Origin: Caldithrix sp964468415
GTDB lineage: Bacteria; Calditrichota; Calditrichia; Calditrichales; Calditrichaceae
Direction of reading: 5' to 3'
Length of the DNA stretch: 30,147 bases
Assembly: GCA_964468415.1 (NCBI GenBank)
Contig: CAYXUS010000033.1
Coordinates: 1-30,147, forward strand
Shown here piece by piece: positions 15,367-23,130 of this stretch. Position numbers and translations under genes: made by a program. The stretch's first letter is position 1; the number at the start of each line of letters is the position of its first letter. Under the pieces are notes generated by a model that was not told the origin of the DNA, ran no database searches, and saw only the letters and a program-made list of their open reading frames with translations.

Positions 15367-16601
15367 GAACGATGATAAACTACGTGCACGATTTGTTTGG
15401 GCGCCTTCCGTGGGTGCATGATTTGTTCTTTTCGCTTTTGATTTTAATTGCTTCGTACATCGGCTGGCTTTTTACCATCAAAATAGGTATTCGCCTGGCG
15501 AAAAAATTCGCCCGGAAAACAAAAACCCAGTTTGATGATTTGCTTATTGCGCATCGCGTTTTGCACAGTTTGGCCTATTTTGTTCCCCTTTTAATCATCA
15601 AAAATCTCATCTTTTTGACGCCCCTTTTTGCTCCTACGTTGGACGGTTTGGCAAACATTCTGCTTATTTTGCTAACGGCCCGGGTAATCGCCTCTTTTTT
15701 GAATGCGGCCAACGGCTATTACGAATTAAAACCCCGTGCCAAAACCCGACCGATCAAGAGCTATTTGCAGGTCATTATTATTATCGATTATCTGGTGGCC
15801 ATAATCTTCATCATTGGTATTTTAACACACCAGTCTCCCTGGATGCTGCTGAGCGGCATTGGCGCCATGACGGCCATTGTTTTGTTGATTTTTAAGGATA
15901 CGATTCTTTCGTTTGTAGCCGGTTTGCAGATTAATATGTACGATTTGCTGCATGTGGGTGACTGGATTGAGATGCCTCAGTTCGGCGCCGATGGAGATGT
16001 GATTGACATTGCGCTGCACACGATTAAAGTCCAGAACTGGGACAAATCGATTACGATAATTCCCACCTACAAATTGTTGGACAATTCTTTCCGGAATTGG
16101 CGGGGCATGGAAGAAGCCGGCGGACGACGCATTAAACGGGCCATTTACCTCGATCAAAATTCGGTAAAGTTTTGCGACCGGGAAATGATCGAACGCTTCC
16201 GGCGCATACATCTGTTGCGCGATTACATTGACCGCAAGCTGGAAGAACTGGAACGCTACAACAAAGAACACAACATTGACGACAGCGTAAAGGTGAATGG
16301 GCGGCGCATGACCAACATCGGTACGTTTCGTGTGTACGCAGCCGAATACATCAAGAATCATCCGAAAATTAACAAGAATTTGACGAAAATGGTGCGACAG
16401 TTGCCTCCCGGCCCGCAAGGTTTGCCGATCGAAGTATATGCCTTTACCAACGACATTCGGTGGGAAAACTACGAAGCCATTCAGGCCGATATTTTTGATC
16501 ACCTTTTGGCCGTGGTGCCGGAGTTTGGCTTGCGCATTTTTCAGAATCCCAGTGGACGGGATTTCACCGAATGGACGGCAACCATTCATTCGCGGCATTA
16601 A
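15363..16601 (+). CDS. MscS-family mechanosensitive channel, YbdG-like
   Basis: A 412-residue membrane channel resembling E. coli YbdG (miniconductance mechanosensitive channel) in length and layout. Several helices in the first ~190 residues (including FFSLLILIASYIGWLF and SYLQVIIIIDYLVAIIFIIGIL) lead to the pore helix region GIGAMTAIVLLIFKDTILSFVAGLQ. The MscS beta domain then follows (VGDWIEMPQFGADGDVIDIALHTIKVQNWD shown only by its landmarks GDWIEMP, GDVIDI and VQNWDKS). A long C-terminal alpha/beta domain ends with PIEVYAFTND. It probably opens under hypo-osmotic stress. The start overlaps the S51 gene stop by 4 nt, so both are likely made together. Confidence 0.9.
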   Translation: MRTMINYVHDLFGRLPWVHDLFFSLLILIASYIGWLFTIKIGIRLAKKFARKTKTQFDDLLIAHRVLHSLAYFVPLLIIKNLIFLTPLFAPTLDGLANILLILLTARVIASFLNAANGYYELKPRAKTRPIKSYLQVIIIIDYLVAIIFIIGILTHQSPWMLLSGIGAMTAIVLLIFKDTILSFVAGLQINMYDLLHVGDWIEMPQFGADGDVIDIALHTIKVQNWDKSITIIPTYKLLDNSFRNWRGMEEAGGRRIKRAIYLDQNSVKFCDREMIERFRRIHLLRDYIDRKLEELERYNKEHNIDDSVKVNGRRMTNIGTFRVYAAEYIKNHPKINKNLTKMVRQLPPGPQGLPIEVYAFTNDIRWENYEAIQADIFDHLLAVVPEFGLRIFQNPSGRDFTEWTATIHSRH

Positions 16602-16708
16602 AAAACAGAACAAAAGCGGATCGGACGAACGGGCCTATTTTAAGAGGCAATCCTTTTGCCTAACCGTTTTGCGCTTTTCGCATTTTCCCGACCTTTACTT
16701 TTGGCCTT

Positions 16709-17500
16709 TCATCGATCGAAATTGATGGCCTGAAGCAACGCCTTAAAATTTTGTTGCCAGGCTTCTTCGGGGTCTGCATCGGGCAATTCCAGAGTAATGG
16801 TAGGGATGTGCATTTCTCTTCCGGCATACGTGCCCAGAGAGCCCGGAGTAGAATACCCCACTTCGCTTGTTACCGGGTAGCCGTTGTATTTGCTCATGGC
16901 TTCGGCCAACTCGCGCGCCGGTCCGTCATAGTTATTCATGCGCAGGGCCGCATGGATGCTCACAATACGATCCGGATGGTAACGGGCAATCCACTCCATT
17001 ACGAGCTGGGTTTCTTTTTCCGAACCGGCTTCCTGCCCCGGGAAGTAGTGTTTTTTTGTGTACACCGGTGACCAGTTGTCGGTGGGGAAGTTGCGGTTAA
17101 TATCCACGCCGTTGGCATTGGTTCGCGTTCCTTTCAGCAGCCCGTCGGGATTTACCACGGGGATCAGGATGGCATGGTTGCGGATGAGCGAGGGGTTGGC
17201 GGACAGGGTGTCGGCCAGACGTACAATAAGATCGGCTCCTACAGGCTCATCGCCGTGAAAAACGCCCATGATGAGTACGGTATCTGGCCCCTGACCAGTT
17301 TCGTACAAATAGATGGGATGATTTTGCCCGGAATAGCCCGCGACCTTCCAGGGGAGATGGCTCTGATCCAAATGCATGTAAAGCGATTGCGCTTTTTGCT
17401 GAATTTTAAGATGTTTCCAATAGGGCAAGACGTATTTCAGAACGACAAACGCGATCAAAATAAAAAGAACCAGATAGTAACTTTTAAAATTGAAATGCAT
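16709..17500 (-). CDS. Membrane-anchored M14 zinc carboxypeptidase (MpaA-like)
   Basis: A 263-residue M14-family metallopeptidase. Residues 8-28 form one transmembrane anchor, placing the rest probably in the periplasm. Zinc ligands are His82 and Glu85 in VFHGDEP and His183 in SIHA; the substrate-binding GVDINRNFP block is at 131-139, and the catalytic Glu is Glu238 in TLELPD. The closest named type is the MpaA/DUF2817 group, where MpaA cuts gamma-D-Glu-diaminopimelate in murein tripeptides; MpaA itself is cytoplasmic, so an anchored enzyme differs in location. ATG 17500 is chosen because GGGAGG lies just upstream. The frame runs on to 17677, but that extension has no signal or family match. 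It is divergent from the Asp-box gene. Confidence 0.85.
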   Translation of the reverse strand: MHFNFKSYYLVLFILIAFVVLKYVLPYWKHLKIQQKAQSLYMHLDQSHLPWKVAGYSGQNHPIYLYETGQGPDTVLIMGVFHGDEPVGADLIVRLADTLSANPSLIRNHAILIPVVNPDGLLKGTRTNANGVDINRNFPTDNWSPVYTKKHYFPGQEAGSEKETQLVMEWIARYHPDRIVSIHAALRMNNYDGPARELAEAMSKYNGYPVTSEVGYSTPGSLGTYAGREMHIPTITLELPDADPEEAWQQNFKALLQAINFDR

Positions 17501-17579
17501 GGGCCTCCCATCAATCCTGTAGGCGGTGTTTTTTCGAACGGTACCGTCTTGTGCACGAAACCTGCACCAAATTGTCGGT

Positions 17580-17607
17580 TTGATCACCGGGACAAAATAA
17601 ATATTCT
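17580..17607 (+). promoter_or_regulatory. Possible promoter of the Asp-box protein gene
   Basis: TTGATC at 17580-17585, a 16-nt spacer and TATTCT at 17602-17607 lie about 90 nt upstream of the ATG at 17697 in the divergent intergenic region. The match to sigma70 consensus is moderate and the region is AT-rich, so this is tentative. Confidence 0.3.
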
Positions 17608-17696
17608 TTATTTTAGAAGCAATGGGAAGTAACCGGCAGTTCAAGGCAAACACACAAAGTTGTGGCCCAGGCCGCAAATTAAATTAGGAGAAAAGC

Positions 17697-20600
17697 ATGC
17701 ACCCCAAATATGTTCGCCCGCTTCTTGTGTTTCTTACGGTGGTTTTCGTCGCGGTTTTAGCTGTGCCCAGAATTTCCCCGTGGCTGATGAAAAGCGAAGA
17801 TGAAAACATTCCCGAAAAAATAAAGAGGCTTTACGGCGAAGGCGAAGAAGGCAAAGCCGAGCGCCAGGACCGTCCGGATCAGGCATTACTTTACGAGAAG
17901 ATGTTGCGTTCGGAATTTGGGAAGCCGTTTTCGTATCATGGAAATTGGCGTTTTTCGGCTTTGAAAAAGGCGCGGGAAATGCAATCTGCACGGCAAAAGT
18001 CGGCTGCGGAAGATTGGGTAGAACGGGGCCCGTCCAACATCGGGGGGCGTTCGCGGGCAATTGTGGCGCATCCGAATAATCCGGCGATTTGGTGGGCCGG
18101 ATCGGTAGGCGGCGGTGTGTGGAAAACCGAAGATGCGGGCGCACATTGGCGACCGGTTACGGACGACATGCCGGCGCTTTCTGTGGCTGCGCTGGTTGTG
18201 TGTCCGGGAAAGCCGGATATTTTGTACGCCGGGACGGGGGAAGGTTTTGGGAATTACGATGGCATTGTGGGCGACGGAATTTTTAAGTCCGAAGATGGCG
18301 GCGAACACTGGCGGCAGTTAGAAGCGACAGCGGGAGAATACGATTTTCGTTACGTAAACCGGCTGGTTGTGCATCCCCTCCATTCCGACACGGTATTGGC
18401 CGCAACCAACAACGGTATTTTGCGCACACTGGACGGAGGCGAGAGCTGGGAGAAGGTTTTGAGTGCCAGCCATGTGCAGCAAATTGTGGCCAATCCCCAA
18501 AATTTTAATACGCTGCTGGCGGCCCTTCTAAGCGAGGGCATCTACAAATCGACCGACATGGGCACAACCTGGACAAAAGTAAGCGAAGAAATTACAGACC
18601 ACCGCAGAATTGAGATTGCCATTTCTCCGACAGATACTAATTACGTGTATGCCGCCGTCGCCAATTCCGACGGCGGACTAAAGGGCTTTTACCAATCCAC
18701 GGATGGCGGTAACACCTGGATCAATAAAGGAAATTCTACAAATTGGCTGGGAAAACAGGGCTGGTACGACAACACCCTGGTGGTGCATCCGTTTGACCCT
18801 CAGGTGGTTTTCGTCGGGGGGCTCGATCTGTACCAGGTCGATTTGCACAATGGAATGCAGGTGGTAGCGATTAGCAACTGGTGGGGTGGGAATGGCCTGC
18901 CTTACGTGCATGCCGACCACCACTGTTTGACGGTCATCCCGAATAACGACCAAACCTTTGCCCTGCTGGATGCCAACGACGGGGGCATTTTTTATTCGCC
19001 GAATGGCGGGGTGGATTGGGAAAGCAAAGACAATGGCTACAACGTAACCCAATATTACGACGGGGATCGCCATCCGTTTTTAAATCAGTTTATTGGGGGA
19101 AGTCAGGACAACGGCACGTCCATTTCACCCGTTGATCCGGATGCTCAAAGTTCCTGGCACAAAGTGGTTGGGGGCGACGGTTTCGACTGCGCCTGGGATT
19201 ATTATGATCCGTACAATGTGTACGCTACACTCTACGACTCACGTATTTACAAATCGACCGACGGCGGCAATCGGTTTACCTCCATTAACAACGGACTGCC
19301 GGAAAGTAATATATTCCACACGCCACTGGTTATGGCACCCTTGAATCCGCAAAAGCTTTTTACCGTGTCCGAGCAGAACAAAATTTACCTTACCGTGGAT
19401 GGCGGACAAAAATGGCACGGATACGATGTGAATTTGGGCGGGCACCGCTGGATACGCATCGCGGTTTCGCCGGTGGATACATCGGTAGTATGGATTGCCG
19501 GTTCGTCCGGCACCATCAATGTTTCGCATGACGGCGGGCGTACCTTCCAAACGGTTACCCGTCCCGATGGCTCTCCCGACGCCATGTTAACGGGGTTGGC
19601 CACCCACCCCTCCGATAGCGCCACGGCATTGGCCCTGTTTGGCGTTTACGGCTATGGTAAAATTTTTCGGACGCGCGATTTTGGCAATTCGTGGCAAGAT
19701 CTTACCCACAATTTGCCGGAAATTCCCGTACACTGTGCACTGATTTTGCCTTACGATACCACACAAATCTGGATCGGTACCGATGTGGGACTTTTCATCT
19801 CCCGGGACAACGGACAAAGCTGGCAATATGCCAATGGAAATTTACCGGCGGCGTCCATCCGGCGTTTGAAAATCATCAACAAAGAAATTATTGCGGTAAC
19901 GCACGGCCGGGGTATCTGGTCGCTGCACGATGAAAATTTACCCGAATTGGTTGTGCCGGTGCTCCCCCCGGAACTAAAGGCGATTAATCCTCCGCATCCG
20001 CGTTTGAATACGACAAAAATTTTCTTCCGCACACGGGCCGCCTACGATTCGGTACACGTGGATATTAACGACGAAACCTACGCTCGTTTGCCGCAGGTGC
20101 GAGCCTATCTGGACACGTTTGTGGTTGTAAAGGTGGAACCGCCCGATTACCTTGATGTGCAGGTGATTGGCTTTAAGGACGGACGTTCGTACTTTTCAAA
20201 TGCCATGCAGCAAATGATTTACGAAGCGGTGGATAGTGTGAACATTTCGTTTAATAGCGGTTTCAGCGATTTTTACGGGGATTTGACCATCGATAAGCCT
20301 CAGGGATTTTCTACGGCCGGCTTGCAGTCGGATCATCCGTACAAAGATATGCAGGATTACGTGGCCATTTTGGGAACGCCGCTGAAAATAGGGGAAAAGT
20401 ATCACCTGATTTACAAAGATATTGCTCTGGTGGAACCCGGAGAAGAGGGCCACTTTTACCCCGATCAGCAAATGTGGGATTACGTAACGGTGGAAGGCTC
20501 TACCGACGGTGAAAACTGGCGGATTTTGATCACGCCTTACGATGCGCGCCTGAATAAGAATTGGTTGTCCTATTACAACGACAGTAAAAACCCGGACGAC

Positions 20601-21059
20601 GGTCTTTATGTGCAACATGATATTGATCTGGATGACTTCTATTCTGCGGGGGATTATGTGTACCTTCGCTTTCGTTTGCATGCCGATCCGTACACACACG
20701 GCTGGGGATGGATTATCGATGATGTGCACATTGCGCCTGCCGGAGCAACCGGAATGGCTGAAAGCACCCCGCCGGTTTCATTTAAAGTTTGGGAAGCGTA
20801 TCCCAATCCCTTTAACCCGAGTACAACCATCCGTTTTACCCTGGACCGCACCGAAAAAGTCAGTCTTAAAATCTACAATGCCGCCGGGCAATTGGTTCGT
20901 ACGCTGTTGGATGACGCAATGCACTACAAAGGCAACGAATATCGTTACATCTGGCACGGCAGAAATGATTTCGGAAATCCGGTGGCTTCCGGGATCTACT
21001 TTTTTAAGGTAGAAACGCCACACCACCACACAGTCAGAAAGATGGTACTGCTTAGGTAA
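17697..21059 (+). CDS. Very large exported Asp-box (BNR/sortilin-like) repeat protein with C-terminal sorting-type domain
   Basis: A 1120-residue exported protein. An N-terminal hydrophobic segment (LLVFLTVVFVAVLAVP) acts as signal or anchor. Eleven Asp-box motifs (S/T-x-D-x-G-x-x-W/F) follow at about residues 144 (TEDAGAHW), 198, 244, 285, 334, 435, 520, 566, 610, 659 and 702 (SRDNGQSW). They mark one or two beta-propellers of the sortilin/VPS10 or exo-alpha-sialidase-like type. No sialidase catalytic set is evident. Residues about 850-1010 look like a jelly-roll adhesion domain, ending in GWGWIIDDVHI. The last ~90 residues carry the YPNPFNPSTTIRF...LKIYNAAGQLV...ASGIYFFKV module, used as type IX secretion sorting signal or FlgD-like domain. 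AGGAG at 17686-17690 fixes the start. It is probably a surface or extracellular binding protein. Confidence 0.88.
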   Translation: MHPKYVRPLLVFLTVVFVAVLAVPRISPWLMKSEDENIPEKIKRLYGEGEEGKAERQDRPDQALLYEKMLRSEFGKPFSYHGNWRFSALKKAREMQSARQKSAAEDWVERGPSNIGGRSRAIVAHPNNPAIWWAGSVGGGVWKTEDAGAHWRPVTDDMPALSVAALVVCPGKPDILYAGTGEGFGNYDGIVGDGIFKSEDGGEHWRQLEATAGEYDFRYVNRLVVHPLHSDTVLAATNNGILRTLDGGESWEKVLSASHVQQIVANPQNFNTLLAALLSEGIYKSTDMGTTWTKVSEEITDHRRIEIAISPTDTNYVYAAVANSDGGLKGFYQSTDGGNTWINKGNSTNWLGKQGWYDNTLVVHPFDPQVVFVGGLDLYQVDLHNGMQVVAISNWWGGNGLPYVHADHHCLTVIPNNDQTFALLDANDGGIFYSPNGGVDWESKDNGYNVTQYYDGDRHPFLNQFIGGSQDNGTSISPVDPDAQSSWHKVVGGDGFDCAWDYYDPYNVYATLYDSRIYKSTDGGNRFTSINNGLPESNIFHTPLVMAPLNPQKLFTVSEQNKIYLTVDGGQKWHGYDVNLGGHRWIRIAVSPVDTSVVWIAGSSGTINVSHDGGRTFQTVTRPDGSPDAMLTGLATHPSDSATALALFGVYGYGKIFRTRDFGNSWQDLTHNLPEIPVHCALILPYDTTQIWIGTDVGLFISRDNGQSWQYANGNLPAASIRRLKIINKEIIAVTHGRGIWSLHDENLPELVVPVLPPELKAINPPHPRLNTTKIFFRTRAAYDSVHVDINDETYARLPQVRAYLDTFVVVKVEPPDYLDVQVIGFKDGRSYFSNAMQQMIYEAVDSVNISFNSGFSDFYGDLTIDKPQGFSTAGLQSDHPYKDMQDYVAILGTPLKIGEKYHLIYKDIALVEPGEEGHFYPDQQMWDYVTVEGSTDGENWRILITPYDARLNKNWLSYYNDSKNPDDGLYVQHDIDLDDFYSAGDYVYLRFRLHADPYTHGWGWIIDDVHIAPAGATGMAESTPPVSFKVWEAYPNPFNPSTTIRFTLDRTEKVSLKIYNAAGQLVRTLLDDAMHYKGNEYRYIWHGRNDFGNPVASGIYFFKVETPHHHTVRKMVLLR

Positions 21060-21079
21060 CACAGAGGCTGACAGCGTTT

Positions 21080-22030
21080 TTATTTTGGGGAATGGGACCA
21101 TCGCCGGCGAAGAATCGTTAAAACGTTTCGTTTGAAGTTCGCGTATTTTGCCCGGATTACGGGAGTTTTTTTGAAGAGCCGTTTAAATTCTTCCTCGCTT
21201 AAATCGGCCAACCATTCCAGCTCCGGCTGGACAAAACGCGGGTCAAGAGGGAAAAAATCTTGTTCTTCGGTTGTTTGTGCAAAACGATTCCAGGGGCACA
21301 CGTCCTGGCAAATGTCGCAGCCAAAGACCCAATTCCCCATTTTGTCCGCCAAAGTTTCCGGAATGGGGCGATCCCAATATTCGATGGTTAAATAAGAAAT
21401 GCATTTGGAAGCATCCAGCCGGTAGGGCTGCAGCGCATTGGTGGGGCATGCCTGCACGCAGGCATTACAACTTCCGCAATAGTCCGGAACGGGCTGGTCA
21501 TATTCCAATGGTTGGTTGATAATCAACACACCTAAAAACAACCATGAGCCAAAGTTACGGCTAATGATATTTGTGTTTTTGCCCTGCCAGCCAATCCCTG
21601 CCCGGACCGCCCACAATTTTTCTTGCACCGGTCCGGTATCGACGAACAAACGGCCCTCCAGAGTTGAATCTATCTCGCGCAAAGCGCTTAGAAAGCGTTT
21701 GAGGTTTTTTTTCAAAATTTTGTGGTAATCTTTTCCCCAGGCATAGCGGCTGATTTTTCCCTTGTTCGGATCGGGAGAATGTTTGAAAGGGGTGTAATAG
21801 TTCCTTGCCACAACAATCACCGATTGGGCGGGCGGGTACAGCTTGCGGATATCGAGACGTTTGTCCAGATAATTCTCCATCCATTGCATGGTACCGTGGC
21901 GTCCCTCACTTAGCCATTGGGTAAGATAGCTGGCATGGGGCAGCTTTTCGGCTGGGGCGATGCCTATTTTGTCAAAACCAAGGCGCAGGCCGATTTCTTT
22001 GATGGCTTTTGTTTTTTCTCTGAGGGTCAT
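21080..22030 (-). CDS. queG: Epoxyqueuosine reductase
   Basis: A 316-residue enzyme that reduces epoxyqueuosine to queuosine in tRNA, the last step of queuosine synthesis; it uses cobalamin and two [4Fe-4S] clusters. Both ferredoxin motifs are present, CGSCNACVQACP and CDICQDVCPWN. So are the GRHGTMQWM block near the N-terminus, VDTGPVQEK (with the catalytic Asp) and GWQGKNTNIIS. ATG at 22028-22030 gives the usual family start; the longer frame to 22105 adds residues with no match. The ribosome site is weak. The C-terminal HEAT-like extension of some QueG proteins is absent, as in the short forms. It converges with the Asp-box gene, 20 nt apart, and is divergent from the MBL gene. No other queuosine gene is in the window. 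Confidence 0.92.
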   Translation of the reverse strand: MTLREKTKAIKEIGLRLGFDKIGIAPAEKLPHASYLTQWLSEGRHGTMQWMENYLDKRLDIRKLYPPAQSVIVVARNYYTPFKHSPDPNKGKISRYAWGKDYHKILKKNLKRFLSALREIDSTLEGRLFVDTGPVQEKLWAVRAGIGWQGKNTNIISRNFGSWLFLGVLIINQPLEYDQPVPDYCGSCNACVQACPTNALQPYRLDASKCISYLTIEYWDRPIPETLADKMGNWVFGCDICQDVCPWNRFAQTTEEQDFFPLDPRFVQPELEWLADLSEEEFKRLFKKTPVIRAKYANFKRNVLTILRRRWSHSPK

Positions 22031-22182
22031 GACACACCAGATTCGTTGAATACGGCACAAGTTAAAAAAAATGTCCGTAAGACGAAAGGGCAGGCGTTTT
22101 ATCAAATGGCAAAGTTCTTTAAATTCGAAAGGAATTTTGAGTACGGAGAATTCGTTTGGGGCTTAAAACGAAAGAACAGGTT

Positions 22183-23082
22183 ATGCACAAAATTTCACCG
22201 ACATTGCGGCTTATTGATCTGGACTTGCCGCTTGCAGGATTTCGGCATTTCGTTAGTAGCTGGCTGTGGCAAAAAGACGGCCTTACCGTGCTGGTCGATC
22301 CGGGACCGTCGGTCACCGTTCCTCATTTATTGCGGGAATTACAAAGCGCCGGTGTACAAAAACTCGACTACATTCTGCTTACCCATATTCACATCGATCA
22401 TGCCGGGGGCGTCGGTCGTGTGGCCGAGCGGTTTCCCGATGCCCGAATTTGCTGCCACCCCAAAGGCATACCGCATTTGATTGATCCCGAAAAATTATGG
22501 CAGGGTTCGCTTAAGGTTCTGGGAAAGCTGGCCGAAACGTACGGCCCCATTTTGCCCGTGCCCGCAAACCGGCTCTTTTTTGCCGCACAAATCGAAACCG
22601 CCGCCGGAGTGATGCGCGCGATTGAAACACCCGGCCATGCGGCACATCATCTTGGCTTTGTGCTGGACAATGTGCTTTTCGCCGGAGAGGCGCTTGGAGT
22701 GAGCATTCCCTGCGGTCGGGAGTTTTTGCAGCGTGTGGCCACGCCACCCCGCTTTAAGTACGAAATTCACCGCCGTTCCGTAGAAATTTTGAGTCGGCAA
22801 AATGTGCGGGGCATCTGCTTTGCGCATTACGGCTATCGGGAAGACGTGCAACGGGTTGTGCAGGTGGCCCAAGGTCAGCTCGACCTGTGGGTAGAAACGA
22901 TCCGCCTGGCCGTTGAAAAAGGTTCTTCGCCCGAATCCGTTTTGCGGGAATTGCTGCGCATCGATCCGAATTTGCGTTGTTTTGCCGACCTACCGGCCGA
23001 CATTCGGGAAAGGGAGCGCTACTTTATGCGCAACAGCATTAAAGGCATTTGGGAGTATGTGCAAGACCAGACAGGAAAGTGA
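22183..23082 (+). CDS. Metallo-beta-lactamase-fold hydrolase
   Basis: A 299-residue MBL-fold protein. The metal motif T-H-I-H-I-D-H-A-G-G supplies His68, His70, Asp72 and His73. His152 in TPGHAAHH is the next ligand and FAHYGY supplies the last. The residue that normally bridges the metals, Asp in G-D-A/S, appears to be Glu169 (FAGEALG). The glyoxalase II/flavoprotein-like branch contains many hydrolases of thioesters, lactones and phosphoesters, so no substrate is claimed. About 70 C-terminal residues form a helical extension after the fold. ATG 22183 is chosen; the frame extends to a TTG at 22156. The gene is divergent from queG and converges with the acyl-CoA ligase gene, stops 48 nt apart. 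Confidence 0.85.
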   Translation: MHKISPTLRLIDLDLPLAGFRHFVSSWLWQKDGLTVLVDPGPSVTVPHLLRELQSAGVQKLDYILLTHIHIDHAGGVGRVAERFPDARICCHPKGIPHLIDPEKLWQGSLKVLGKLAETYGPILPVPANRLFFAAQIETAAGVMRAIETPGHAAHHLGFVLDNVLFAGEALGVSIPCGREFLQRVATPPRFKYEIHRRSVEILSRQNVRGICFAHYGYREDVQRVVQVAQGQLDLWVETIRLAVEKGSSPESVLRELLRIDPNLRCFADLPADIRERERYFMRNSIKGIWEYVQDQTGK

Positions 23083-23130
23083 TTTGCCTTTCCGACGAAC
23101 GATTTTAATCCGAAAGCGTTCGGCACAGGC

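Noticed and set aside
15822..16613. A 263-codon open frame antisense to the MscS-type channel gene
   Set aside because: It resembles no protein family, and the plus strand encodes a complete YbdG-like channel over the same bases. Long antisense frames are common in this GC range.
16602..16708. Bidirectional terminator between the MscS and M14 genes (AGGCAA/TTGCCT at 16645-16661)
   Set aside because: Only a 6-bp stem, and no T-run directly follows on either strand.
23110..23123. Hairpin CCGAA-agcg-TTCGG after the MBL gene as a terminator
   Set aside because: Five-base stem without an adjacent T-run; the T-rich part that follows belongs to the end of the ligase gene.
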